64,000 nucleotides of DNA. It comes from Phaeodactylum tricornutum CCAP 1055/1 (lineage: Eukaryota; Bacillariophyta; Bacillariophyceae; Surirellales; Neidiaceae). Location of the stretch: contig NC_011687.1 in assembly GCF_000150955.2 (NCBI RefSeq), positions 124,001 to 188,000 on the forward strand. The letters are read 5' to 3'. The translations under genes and the position numbers were made by a program. Below are positions 9,274-22,200 of the stretch, in pieces. Each line of letters opens with the position of its first letter. The first letter of the stretch is position 1. Under the pieces are notes generated by a model. That model saw only the letters and a list, made by a program, of their open reading frames with translations. It did not search any database and had not been told where the DNA came from.

Positions 9274-11560
9274 CTAGACAGTCGGACCTACGCCCCCGCG
9301 AACGCCCACAACTTCAATCTCGTTTTCGTCCGCTTCGGCAAAGGCCACTTCATCAATCATGCAACCTGAAGATGCATCGGAATCAACAGTCGTCGCCACC
9401 GACCTTGATTCTTCCTTGAAGCTGGCACTCATTGGAGGGTTGAAACGGTACGTCTCGGTCAAGAACTCCGCAGTTGAAATTTCATGGTTTTTGTGAATCG
9501 CCAAGTCCCGCTCAGCGCCAGGGGCCATTGTGGGAAGAGGTTCTTGACTGGCGGAAAGATCTTTGCACTGCGCTAACGCTTCGTCAGTGCATCCTTCCTT
9601 GATCTTGAGTACCTCGCAGTGATTGCGTACCCGCTCCATCGTCGATTTGAGCTCCTCGTCATCGCTCCAAATCATGAAGTATTTGCGCTCCGTCGCACAC
9701 CGACACATGTAGTGACTGTGTCGCAGACAGCTCACTTTTGATTGACTGCACTCGCAGGCAACGGCCGAGAAGAAGCATACATGTTTGCAGCCGTGACACA
9801 AACGTTTGTCGTCGTAGTTGGCGCTATTTTCGTCCAACTGATCGAGACGATTCTTCGGCAAAGATATAATCTTGGACACATCCCGGACACCCTCCCCCAG
9901 TAGCTTGGCCCGCAAACGCAACTCTTCCTCGACCACACGTTTCAGTTCAATCAAGAGCAGCTTGCAAGTGGAATATGCTTTTTGTTCTTGTAGATGATTG
10001 GCCATAGTAAAGGTCAGGCGATCGTGTGAAAAGACGGCCGGACGAGCGAAGGAACGGTACCGCTCGTTCGCATCCGAACCGTAGGCAATCCAGTCGTGAG
10101 TGGCAAAGTTGACCGCTTCGCCCACGTTCGGACCTAGGCTAAACCCCCCATGAAAAGCCCGGGGAAAGGTGATGATGAATTCACCTTCGTGCTGTAGAAG
10201 CTTGTAGACGGGGACCAGCGCATTCTGCAAGAGTCTAGGACTGAACATGGTAGTGATGTGGTGGAGCAAATCCGGTACATCACGCATCTTCATGGACAAA
10301 AAGCTCTTGAACACTTTCTCCAAACCATCCGCAGTTTGTTTACTCTGTCCAGGTACGCCGTACCACAGTTTGGGGGCGCCACGGTGATTGTAATTTATGC
10401 TGTAGAGGTAATTGTCCTCGTTGTGCCAGCAAAACGTGGTAAATAGTGATCCGTAATACATCCAGGGAACATTGATTCCGTTGATACCAACCTTGACGTG
10501 GCGTAGCACGCTATCCGGTGCGCAGGGAATGTTATTGAGATTCCACCACGTTTCTTTGTAGTAATCTTCGCTACCAAATGTAGGTTCCGGTAGATCCATC
10601 TTTTCCAGTTTCTTGGTGCCGTACACGGACCGTCCGCGCTGCGAAAGAGGAAAGCCCGACCCGAACTCTTCCGTGTCGACATCGTTCCCGTAGTCCACCG
10701 TAACCGGGCGTGTATGGGTTTCCACAATGTCCCAGTAATCCCGCTCCAGGTTTTCCGGACGAAAGAGCTTGGCGCGCTGGGCATCCTCCTGGACTACGTC
10801 CGCGTGCCGGGAGAGTAGATCGTGATCAGGGTAGTTGAGAGCCTTCCATTCCTGGGTCCGTTCACTGGCCATGCGTTGGTACTCCTTTGGTGTATAGTCG
10901 ACGCCATCGTCGAAACTGATTCCTTCTTGGAGACGATGTAGCAACTGTCGCTTGGTTTGAAATTTCTTTCTCGTATTGCGATCCACCTCTGTACGCAAAG
11001 AAAAAAAGGCCGTGAGAAAAAAAAATCCGTTGGGAGCTACCCGCTAATTTCGCGGTTTAGCAGTAAACTAGTTCCTATCGAGGCATTAGCCGTAATTCGC
11101 GGGACCAAAATCAAAACAGGTATCAAGGTCAAGTGTGTGTGTGTGTGTGTGTACATATTGTAAATAAGTGTTCAGGCAAGCGCGAGTACCGTCCATGGTC
11201 ACGTTCCAGTCGATCGAGTATGCCGTTCCCAGCCAAACCTGGACACGCTCCAAACGGGATTGATTACTTACGACAGGGAGGATTCCATCCGTCCGGAGGC
11301 ACGATCTTGCAGATCCCGTAGCGTTCCGCCACAGGCCGAATCTTTTCGACGAAATGAATCATGTTGCCTTCGAAATCTTGTACGGTGGGATAAAAGGTGG
11401 GTGCCCAGGGCACTTCGAGCGTTCCGTCCCGTCCCTGATCGAGCTTGGAATTTTGGATGGCCTGTTGGAGAAAGCGTTCCTCCGCCGCCGTGGCGTGGTG
11501 GAACGGATGCGTCCGCTTGCGGCGGCGTTTGTTGGCACGGTGACTAAAGGCTGCACTCAT
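9274..11560 (-). CDS. JmjN/JmjC/C5HC2 histone lysine demethylase, KDM5-like
   Basis: Two exons, 11560-11272 and 10988-9274, with a 283-nt GTAAGT...ACAG intron, give 667 residues. The junction lies inside JmjN and restores DGWNPPCQVDRNTRKKF, supporting the model. JmjN spans about 50-115. JmjC spans about 240-420, with HNE (H285, E287) and FHGGF (H376) supplying the Fe(II) triad. The C5HC2 zinc finger is at about 493-528 (CHGCKHVCFFSAVACEC onward). Such enzymes remove methyl groups from histone H3, usually H3K4, using 2-oxoglutarate and O2. Unlike animal KDM5 there is no ARID or PHD finger, which resembles plant JMJ14-type proteins. A basic run (KRRRKR, 11-16) may be a nuclear signal. The intron carries a (GT)n tract. 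It is divergent from the isoleucyl-tRNA synthetase gene. Confidence 0.93.
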
Positions 11561-12479
11561 TGGGATTAATGAAAGTGTCGTAGAATCCAGGAAGGGTATT
11601 TTGCCTGCTAAGTAGTTTGAGTACTAATGTAAATAGGCCAAACTAGTCGAAGGAAAAAGGGAGTGTGTGTAGTTTTTCCACAATTTTTTTACTGGAGTTC
11701 CAAACAATGGGCATCTGTTTGTGGTCCAAGAAAGAAACCTTGGCGGGTAAAAAAGTGTGTGGGATCGTGTGGCGACACGGCGGCGGGGTAGTACCGTTTC
11801 CAAAATCGACACCTGCGACGGTTGGTGCAGATTGGTACGTTGGTCCATACATAGGGCAGCTTGCTTCTACTTAACGTACCTCGCCGATGCAGACTCGGTG
11901 CCCAGGTCCGCGAGTGACGTCGCATCCACGTAACCCCGAGTACTGATTCTACAGTATTCCCGACCAACCATCGATCACCCAACCCGAACCCCGAGCGTCC
12001 GAGCGACATAAAAGCGAATTTTCTGATTCGAGACCCAGAATCCACCTGCGAATCTTAACTGTAGAAAATTATACTCTGGTACTAAAATTCATAGAAGGAT
12101 ATTCGTTGGGTTTGTCCTACCGGTATCGGTTCCGCACTTTGGAAAGTGGTTCGTACTGCTGTTTCGTATGTTTTTGTTATCCAATGAATGCGTGCCACGG
12201 GGAGTATCACAGAGCCCCATCCGTCGGTGCGATTGGGAACTCCTCCTGTCGCAAGTTAGAGACGGGAGGCACCGAGACCAAGGTGAGGAGGACGGGTTGT
12301 GACACTTAGCTAGGAGAAAAACGTACAGATCCCAAACAATCGAGGCCTGGAAACCAGCAGTCCAACATTAACAACGAATTACGAGTAGTGCTGTAGCAGC
12401 GTCTCCTTTTTTTCGGTTCGTGCCAAGTTTACTACATTTAGTCTCAGTTGGTGACATTGCTGAGTATTCGTTCGTTACC
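11561..12479. promoter_or_regulatory. Divergent intergenic region, demethylase / IleRS
   Basis: 919 bp between two divergent genes, presumably holding both promoters. Several overlapping short frames exist on both strands, but none has a recognisable product or coding texture. I see no other structure. Confidence 0.35.
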
Positions 12480-15400
12480 ATGTCGGCACTTCCTCCCAAT
12501 CTCGACTTTGCGGCGACCGAGGTCGAAATTTGCGCAAAATGGAAACAGGAAAGCACGTTTCAAACCCAGGACAAGCTCAGTTTGGACCGCGGTGATGAGG
12601 TGCGTGGGAGTGCGTAGAGCGGACCCATTGACTCTGAATGAGATCTATTGTCGCTCGCAAGTACTCGTATGGTACTTTCGTGCGTGCGTGATACTGACAC
12701 ACTGTGTATTTTTGTTTTTGTTCGCGTACGGGTACAGGAATTTACGTTTTACGACGGACCTCCGTTCGCCACGGGTCTACCCCATTACGGCCACATTCTG
12801 GCCGGTACCATCAAAGACACGGTCACGCGGTACGCCGCCATGTCGGGCAAGCACGTTTCCCGCCGGGCCGGATGGGACTGTCACGGACTGCCCGTCGAGT
12901 ACGAGATTGACCAAAAACTCAACATTACCCACCGCGATCAAGTTTTGGAAATGGGCATTGACAAGTACAACGCCACGTGCCGATCAATCGTCACGCGATA
13001 CACGGCGGAATGGGAAAGTACCGTCACCCGACTCGGTCGCTGGATTGATTTCGAAAACGATTACAAGACCATGGATCCGTCCTTTATGGAAAGCGTTTGG
13101 TGGGTCTTTCGCCAATTGTTCGATAAGAATCTCGTTTACCAAGGGTACAAGGTCATGCCCTACTCAACGGCCTGTACAACCCCGCTCAGTAACTTTGAAG
13201 CTGGTTTGAACTACAAGGACGTCAAAGATCCGGCCGTGGTGGTGAGCTTCCCCATACTGGGCGAACCACAGGAAGTCTCCTTCGTCGCGTGGACCACCAC
13301 CCCCTGGACCTTGCCGTCCAACTTGGCGCTCTGCGTCAACCCCGCCATGGAATACGTACAAATCCTCGACAAGGCGACCAACCACAGCTTTATTCTCGCC
13401 AAAAGTAGACTGGCGCAACTGTACCCCATCATGAACAACAAGAAAAAGTGGAAGCCCGAAAAAGCCGCCGAGTTGTACGAACTCCAAGCGACAATGCCGG
13501 GTACGGCGCTGGTCGGGAAACGCTACCAGCCGCTTTTTGACTTTTTCCAGGGAGAGCCGGGATCGGAAAACTACTGGCAGGTCGTGTCGGACTCCTACGT
13601 GACGGACGATGCCGGTACCGGCGTGGTCCACCAGGCACCGGCCTTTGGAGAAGACGATTACCGTGTCTGTCTCGCCCACGGCATTATCGCCAAGGGAGGC
13701 GAAGTTCCCTGCCCGGTCGATGCCGACGGCAACTTTGTCGATCTGATTGCACCCGTCAAGGGCATGCACGTCAAGGCTGCCGACGAGATTCTTATTCAGC
13801 TCGTCAAGGACAGTGGCCGTCTGGTACAGAAGGATGTCTTGCTGCATTCGTATCCCTTTTGTTGGCGTTCGGATACCCCCTTGATCTACAAGGCGGTACC
13901 CTCGTGGTTCGTCAAGGTGGAAGAGATCCGCGACCGCATCGTGGAGAACAACAAGCAAACACACTGGGTGCCCAAAGAGGTTAAGGAAGGACGTTTCCAC
14001 AACTGGTTGTCCGACGCCCGTGATTGGGCCGTGTCGCGGAATCGGTTCTGGGGAACACCCATACCTATTTGGGCCAACGACGACCTCTCCGAAGTAGTTT
14101 GTATTGGCAGTGTTGATGAGTTGGCGGAACTATCCGGTGTTCGGGTGGAAGATCTCCACCGCGAAACGGTGGATCAGATCACCATCCCGTCCCAGAAGAC
14201 CCCGGGCGGCGTCCTGCGTCGCGTCGACGAGGTGTTTGATTGCTGGTTCGAATCGGGATCCATGCCGTACGCACAGAGCCACTACCCATTCGAAAATAAG
14301 GAGGGATGGGAAAAGGGGTTTCCTGCGGATTTCATTGCGGAAGGCTTGGATCAAACGCGAGGTTGGTTCTACACATTGATGGTCTTGTCCACGGCTTTGT
14401 TCGACAAGCCCGCGTTCAAAAACAATATCGTTAATGGTATGGTGTTGGCATCCGACGGCCAGAAAATGTCCAAGCGCAAAAAGAACTATCCCGACCCGAA
14501 CATTGTAATCAGCAAATACGGTGCGGATGCCCTCCGTATGTATCTGGTCAACTCCCCTGTGGTACGTGCTGAGTCGCTCAAGTTCAAGGAAGAAGGCGTC
14601 CTGGGAGTCGTCAAGGAGGTCTTTCTTCCGCTCTACAATGCCTTCCGCTTCTTTTTACAAAATATTGAACGGTGGGAACTTGAAGGCAGCAGCAAATTCG
14701 TGCCCGATCTTGACAAGGTTCGCCAGACGGCGAACCCCACCGATATTTGGATTCAGGCCGAGACTCAGGGTCTTATTAAATTCGTTCACGAAGAAATGGG
14801 CGCGTACCGACTGTACACCGTCATGCCCGCTCTGGTATCGTTTGGCACACAGTTAACTAACTGGTACGTGCGTTTGAATCGGGATCGTCTCAAAGGAGCC
14901 GAAGGAGAAGGTCAGGAAGCCGATATCGAGGCTGAAACTGGTCTGCAGGTCCTCTACGATGTACTTCTGAACGTGTCCATGATTATGGCTCCTTTCACCC
15001 CGTTTATTACCGAGTTCTTTTATCAACATTTGAGAAAATTCCAGCCTTCCTATCTAGACGCTACCAACGGAGGGGGCACCTCGAATCCGCCGATGCCTGG
15101 AAAGAGTGACTCGGTCCACTTCTTGCGACTTCCTACTTATGATGAAACTCGGTTGAACAAACAGGTCGTGGAAGCCATGGAAGCTTTGCAGAGTGTGGTA
15201 GAACAAGGGAGAAACGCTCGGGAAAAACGGAACATTAATCTACGCACCCCCATTAAAACTATTGTTGCCATTCTTCGGAATCCAGCAGATTACGTTGTTG
15301 CTGGCATCACTGGCCCGCTAAAGCGATACATCTTAAGCGAACTTAACGTCTGGGATTTCAAGGTTGTCCCGGCAGAGGAAGAACATGATTGGGTGACTCT

Positions 15401-16151
15401 AGCTTTAACACCTGATTTCAAAGTTCTCGGCAAAAAGCTTGGTAGCAAGATGAAAGCTGTGTCTGCAGCGGTCAAGGGCTTGTCACATGAACAAGCTGTA
15501 AAATGCCTCGAAGACGGAAAACTCGAGATTGAAAGAGTCGCATTGGATACTGCAACAGAACTCGTTTCAAAACTCACATTTTCTCGCGAGGGAGAACATT
15601 GGGAAGCCACGGAAAAGCCGGACGGATCTTTGGTGGTTGCGATCGACTGCACACAGGATGAAGCAATTTTGTCGGCGGGAAGGTCGCGGGAGCTGATGAA
15701 TGCTATTCAGCAGCTTCGAAAGAATGCCGGCCTCGATCTCAAGGATGTTGTTGAGACTTTCTTTCGTGAAGAGGAAGGTGTGACACTCGTGGAAGAAACG
15801 GTAGCTCGTAACGTTCCACTTTTCGAAGCAAAATTCAAAGGTGCCGTTCCTCTGCCTTACCGTTTTGTGCCCAAGTGGGCGGTGGTCTTAAAGAACGAGA
15901 CAGTGGACGTGGGAGGGACGAAAGTTGATGTGTTTATTTTCAGACCGGCAGTAGCTGTTAAGGAATCTCTGGGTCCTTCAGTTGAGAGCGTGCTCTCAAC
16001 ACTGGAGCCCTCTAGTCTGCCGAAAGGTGGAAAGTTTAGCTTTTCCCTCGACGGAGTCTCAACAACGTTGACCGAAGGAACTGACTTCTGGCTGTCTACA
16101 ACGGATAAGGTCCGATATACCAAAGTCTTGGCTTGGTTGAAAGTATCATAG
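12480..16151 (+). CDS. IARS: Isoleucyl-tRNA synthetase, cytosolic eukaryotic type
   Basis: Two exons, 12480-12599 and 12738-16151, split by a 138-nt phase-0 intron (GTGCGT...ACAG), encode 1,177 residues, the usual size for cytosolic IleRS. The enzyme charges tRNA-Ile and edits valine. Exon 1 supplies the family's N-terminus, and the junction leads straight into EFTFYDGPPFATGLPHYGH, which holds the class I HIGH motif as HYGH (about 56-59). The KMSKS motif is present as KMSKR near 616-620. WTTTPWTLPSN belongs to the editing (CP1) domain. The C-terminal third has the anticodon-binding domain and the eukaryote-type extension. No targeting presequence is seen. It ends only 52 bp from the convergent coiled-coil gene, so the 3' UTRs probably overlap. 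Confidence 0.96.
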
Positions 16152-16203
16152 TCGTCTCTAAGCTTAGCAATAGTACTTTTGAGTTATACAAGTTGGCGGC
16201 TTT

Positions 16204-19200
16204 TCACGTATCGCCAGAGCTAACAGTGGAATAAAAGCGCTTGACTGACTCACTAAGCCGTCGCAGACTCTCGGCATTCCCTTCTCTTTCCCTCAGTAAC
16301 CGATCGATTGCCTCGGCCCTACGATTCTCTGATCGTTCTAGAGCAACAGCGAGCGACATGACGTGTGACCGAAGACTACCAACGTCATTGGAGTGGCCTT
16401 GTGAGTTTGATGCTTCCAACGATTCTGCAGCGCCATTTCGCTGGGCCACCTTTGTTTGCCTCAAGTGCTTGTTCAGATGATCAACTTCTTCTTCCTTGGT
16501 TACCAGGCGCGCTCTGGTTGACTCGAGAGCACTCTCAAGTGACTCAACCTGATGCCTCAGGTTCTCCATTTCGGACTCGTGTATAGAGCCTTCGAATTCG
16601 CGCAGGTGCAACGATTCAGCTGTTGCAAGAGATTCCAAATGCGTCTGTTGAAAAATCTCTAGCTTGGCCTGGCTGGCTTGGAGCTCAAACTCAAGGCTGG
16701 ACACATTTTCCTTGTAGGACTCAATCTTTTGCTCCGTTACGGAACGCTCCAGAAGCAGATCGTTCAACCTCTGTTCGTAGCCCTCAACTGTTGCTGATAA
16801 TTCAAGCGGTAATGTCGATTCAATACCATGTTCAGAGGGCTGCTCAATTGCTCTATTTGAGGCTTTGGCGGTGTCGAGTTGCTCACGTGACAACTCAAGT
16901 TCTTTTCTGGTGTTTTGAAGCATCTCTTCCAATTCCTCTACACGCTTATAGTGCTCGATACATGCACGCTCTCTGGTCAAAAGTTTCTGTTTTACACCTT
17001 CAAATTCACTGGTGAAAGATGCTCTGTCAGTATCAAACTGCACTCCCAGCTCGTGAAGTTCTTCGTTCTTTGAGATCAATTCTTGATATACTCTCTGATA
17101 TTCTTCATCTTGTTGAGTAGAGCGAATTCGAAGTTCCTCAGCTTCCTTTCGGTTTTGAACGAAATCTTTTAGTTGTTCCTTAAGACTTACAATTTCGGAA
17201 GACTGAGCCATTGTCGCGTTCCGGAGCTCATTGCATTCAGTCTGAAGCTGCGTACTAGAAGAAGATTTCTCCTGACCAGAGTAAGACGCAATCAAGTCTT
17301 CGTGTGCCACCTCAAGCTCCCGAATTCGGGACACTAACTCTCTGCGCTCTTCACCGGCCTCCGCTATACTGATTTCCAAGAAATCCCGCGCTCTCGACAA
17401 CTCAACATTACTTTTCAGCAGCTCTTGGTGCTTTTCCTGCATTGTAACCATTTTTGATGATACCACATTGTCCGATCCTTTGAGAATCTCAATTTCCTCT
17501 TGTAGCAGTTGCACTTGTTCGTCGCCCTCATCCAGCTTCTCCTTCAACAACCCAAACTGCACAAGCATCTCTTCGTTCTCTTCAGCAAGAAGGTCCCGTT
17601 CTTTGCTGACTTCTTTCAAATTCGATTGATTAACTTGGAGCTCATGCTCGATAGAGTTCAATGCCCCTAGCTTATCCGAAAGTAAACTGTTCTTTTCTTG
17701 AAGACGCTCCAGATCCTGCGACAAGCGATTTGACGTTTCCAAGGCTTGCCCTTCGGCTTCCAGAATTGCAGCTTTGGATCGATCTTCGACTTTTTGAAGT
17801 TCACTCGACAATGTGACGTTATGTTGATCCAAGGCATCACACTTCAGCCGAAGGCTGGACAATTCCTTATTTTGTCGAGACATCGCTTCCTCCCATTGCC
17901 TCTTTGAATCTTCGAAAAATATCTTTGCCTCGATCGCCGCTCTCTTCATGTCCTCCTTTTCCGAATTAAGAGCTTCTTTCTGGCTGACGGCGTTCTGGGC
18001 AAGATTCTGCGCTTTCGCAAGCTCGGCTTTCACCTTGCTGATCGTTTTGGCATCGCGCAAACTCTGGGCAGAATCTTCCAAAAGCTGCCGCTCGGCATTC
18101 GACAACTTCAACAATGCTTCTTGAAGAGAGTGCTCAGATTCTTCTAGCTTGGTAGCAAGCGTCGTTAGCTCGTTGTGTAGCTGCTGATTTTTATGAGTGG
18201 CTTCAGCTGTTTCAGCCTTTTGAGCAGCTGCCATGGTGTTCATATTTTCGATCTGAGATTCCAAAGACGCCGAGAGTGCTTGAGATGCAAGTAGTTCTTT
18301 GCTGTAATCCTCTTTCTCCTGGCGAAGAATTTCAATTGCATTCAATTTTTCAACTACAGCGACCTTCTCTGCCGCCAGCGCCTCCTTCGCGCGCTCGACC
18401 TCGATCTTTAGGGCCTCTGTTTCATGACTTTTTCTCTCATCTGAGTCTTCCTTCTCCAATCCACAAGTATCAACCAAACCTTGCAGAGAAGCTAGAGCTT
18501 CCTTGCTTTCAATGAGTGACTCCTGAAGTAAGTCTCTCTCTCTTGCCACAGATAGAAGCTCGCTAGCCAACGAGTCAGACTCATTCGCCAGAGAGCGATA
18601 TCGGGAGAGGTCCGCCAGAGCTGTACGCTTTTCGTCGGACAAACCAGTTAATGTAGCCTCCAAAGAACGAATCTCGGCAGTCTTCTTGTCCAGCAACTTG
18701 TATTGTTTTTGTAGCTCCTTTTCATGCTGGACCTGAAGCTCTGCCACCTTCTGGGCAAAAGCATTCCTGGCTTCGCGAAGAGCTTTGACTTCTTCCATAC
18801 CTTCTTCGCTCATCAGGAGTGAAGAACTCTGAGGGGGTTTGGCGGCCAGCTCTGCCTGCAAAAGGCAGACTTTTTCGTTGAGCTGTTGGCAAGATATGTA
18901 TTTTTCTTCTTCCGTCCTCTTCTTTTCTTCCGCTTCGCGTAGTAATTGTTTCTCAAGCTGCATAACTTTTAACTCCAGCAAGTTGCTTTCACCAGATTTA
19001 GCAGACAGCTCACCTTCTAGATGCAAAACTCTTGCCTTCAGATCAGCATCCAACGCTTCAACCGTGGCATAATTTCCCAGCAATTCCTTTAAATGAGAAA
19101 TCTCGCTTTCCAAAAGAGTAGTCTTTGCATTCAATTCAATATGGGCGTCCTTAGCATTCGTCTGTGTCTCGCTTTGGAAAGGCGCTTGGTTCAATAGCTG

Positions 19201-22200
19201 CATTTTCTCATCTTCTAGTCTAGAACACGTGTAATTTAACACTTCGACCCTCTCAAGGAGGTCGTCATTCGAGCGGCGCAGTGACCCAATTTCTGTTTCG
19301 AGAAAGCCCTGCCCTGAATCTCTATCGCGCTCGCCATCTATTTGCGCTCGTAAGATCTTCACTTCTTCTTCGACTAAACGACGTCTGGTCATCTCGTCTT
19401 GCAGAAGCTTGCCAAAATCAACCTTGATTGCTTCGCCTTCAGAAGTCTCCATAAAGCCTACCAATTCTGCTTGTTGAGACGAGTCACCAATCAGCCTTTT
19501 AACACAAGGACAGTCAACCGACTCCTCGTTACAACACGTGACGCAACGCGGTGGCGGCCTCTTACTAAGAAGTCTGTGATACAGTTCTGCTCCAATACTA
19601 TCCGACTCTTGCCCCGGAGGGGGCGAGCTCGATCGCCTGTATGGAGTCGACGGCGGTGTGTCTGCCTCGGATAGAATCTTGTCAAAGGGAACCTCTTCGT
19701 GGACGAGCTTACAGGGTTGCATTCTATCTTCTAATGCTACAAAACTGCTCGAATCCGGATCAAAGTATTGGGTTGAGTTTGCCGATTGCTGTTCTCCGTG
19801 CTCGGGCTCCAGTACGTTCGTTCTGTTTGAGGCCACTTCTTTGGGCGCAATGTCATCCACCGAAGATTCGAATCGAACCGATACGTTTCTCTCGGGCTCG
19901 CTTGTTGCCGATGTTGACCGTCGAAAAGATCGGTGTAAAACGGACAAATTGAGTTGAGGCTTCTCGGAAAGGCCTCCGTCGGAGACATCCAAATCTCCAT
20001 CATCGTCCCAGCCACCACCGTCTTCATCTTCGTCGCTCTCCACTTCTGAAACAGTAGCCAGTGCATCCACTGTCGATCCACCCCTCGAGGGCGCTAGAGA
20101 GGCGCGAGACGTGGGCAGATGGTCGACCACAGGACCGAATTCGATATCATCGTCTTCTTCTTCTTCATCGCCAGTTAGTTGCGACCGACCGACCGTTGCG
20201 ATGGAATCAATCTGCCGTTTGGATTTCATTTGAGATGGTAAATGATCTACCACAACTTTCCTTTTGTCGGTCATCGTCTCCTCTGACTGTCCTTCCGCAT
20301 TGTCCTCTTTTTCCAATGCACGGCATTCGGACGCTGTCATTTGTGTGGCGATAGAAGTAGTCGACACTACTGATCGCGGAACAGAGGAGGCGAGCCTTGG
20401 GGTTTGATCGACGACGGGTCCAAAGTCGTCTTCTTTGGGATCTTCCGCCTGAAGCACCAAAGATTGCGCTCCTCCAACTGCCACTTCCGAAGCATCTTGG
20501 CTCCCATGCGAGGAAGACGAAAGCACCACGGCTGTACCGTCTTCTTGAGGAGGAATGAAATCGACCAGTGGTTGCTCTGGCGGCTCCGGGGGAACGACAG
20601 GCTCGTCATTGCCCGACTGTGGGTTCGGTGTTTCTTCCAGGACGGGATCATCGTGGTCCCAGCCTTCGTCACCACCTTGTCCTTCCGTTTCGTCGTGGTC
20701 CTCAAAATCGTCCTCGGCAATGGAGGGGGGTGCAAAGACGGCCGTTGAGCCGGCCCCCGACGGTGGCTCTATATGTGCGGTGGCGGACCTGGTGGGGGGC
20801 GTCAAATCGACCACTGGTCCGAAATTGCCTTCTTCCTGAGCCATGTCATCGACCTCGGACATGAGATCCGACGGTTCCGCCGCCACTAGAGTAGATGCGT
20901 CACCGAAACGAGACTCCGGTCGCTGGGGTACGCGGTCGACCAACTGGTCTTCCCGTGATTGCAAGGCGGACGGTCTTTCGTCGGTGGTTTCGTCATCGGC
21001 TGATGCCTGGGACGATACTTCTTGATGAATACTGGAATCTCCGGCTGCTACTGTAGATCCTCCCGCTAACGTCCCATCCACCGTATCGTGGTCCTGAGCT
21101 TGAACAATCACCGAATCCGACCGGATAGAAAAAGGAACTAACGGTACGGTGGGAGTATGATCCACCACGGGACCATACACGACCTGTTCGTTGGTGCTAT
21201 CATTCTCACCCGCTTCCTTCGAACCGTCTTCCGAAGCCAAGACCGCCACGGACAAGTCACCCCTCTTACCGTGCGGTGAACCCATTTCGGAAGGAGTGTG
21301 ATCCACCAGTGTTGAGCCCTCCGTCAGGTTCGTTTGCAGAGCCATGGACGGAGCCTTGCTTCCTGGATCGATCGAGTCCTCGCCAAATTCCGTATCATCC
21401 AACGCATCGTCATCGTCGTCATCATCGGCTTCAAAATGAACCGCCATGGAGTTGGCTCCCGAGGTAGCCCGCGACAGAGCTGGAGTCAAAGGAGTATGAT
21501 CCACCACTGGGCCGTACTCATTTTCGTTACCGTACGGATAGAGATCTTCGTCCTCACCGTTTCCGGAATTTCGCGTGAGGTCGTCCTCCGGGGCCAGGGC
21601 TACGAGTGACGGGTCCGAAAAGGGAGCTCGGGGAGGACCCTGGGGTATTTCCAAAGGAACGTGGTCGACCACGGCCCGTCCTTCGGATACACTACTTGCT
21701 GTATGGTAGCCGGTGACGGGGGTCGCCGGGGGTGACGTGGTTGTCGCAGCGGTTGGTTCCCCACCGGCCGACGACGCTTCCGTGTTTTCCAAGCTGAGAT
21801 CGTCCGCATCGCCCCAACCATTGTCTTGGTTTTTCTCACTGGTATTGTCCAAGGTGGTGGCGTCGCCATCGCCTTGGGATTCTTCCAAGTAGTAGGTTTC
21901 GTCCATGGCGTCGTCTTGACGAAAGTCTTCTTCGAGAGTGGCAGCGTGAACGGCCCCCATCGAATTGACAACGGATACAAACGGCGACGATGGTATGGAC
22001 GACGAATCGGCGGGAGTGTGATCCACCACGGGGCCAAACGCGTGCTGCTGGTCCGTGTCTGGTGGTTGTTGTTCATCATCGTCGCTCTCATGATTCGGAG
22101 GCAGATCCGCGACGCTGGTATCGGTTTCGGATGGGGCCAAGGCACCAACCGAAACATTCCAGCTCGCTGGATGCGATATTTCTTCCGCGTTGGGTGTGTG

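Noticed and set aside
11130-11155. (GT)n tract as a functional element
   Set aside because: It is a simple repeat inside the demethylase intron; nothing suggests more than slippage.
13164-14000. 278-codon minus-strand frame opposite IleRS
   Set aside because: It lies wholly inside the IleRS catalytic and editing domains, with no independent support.
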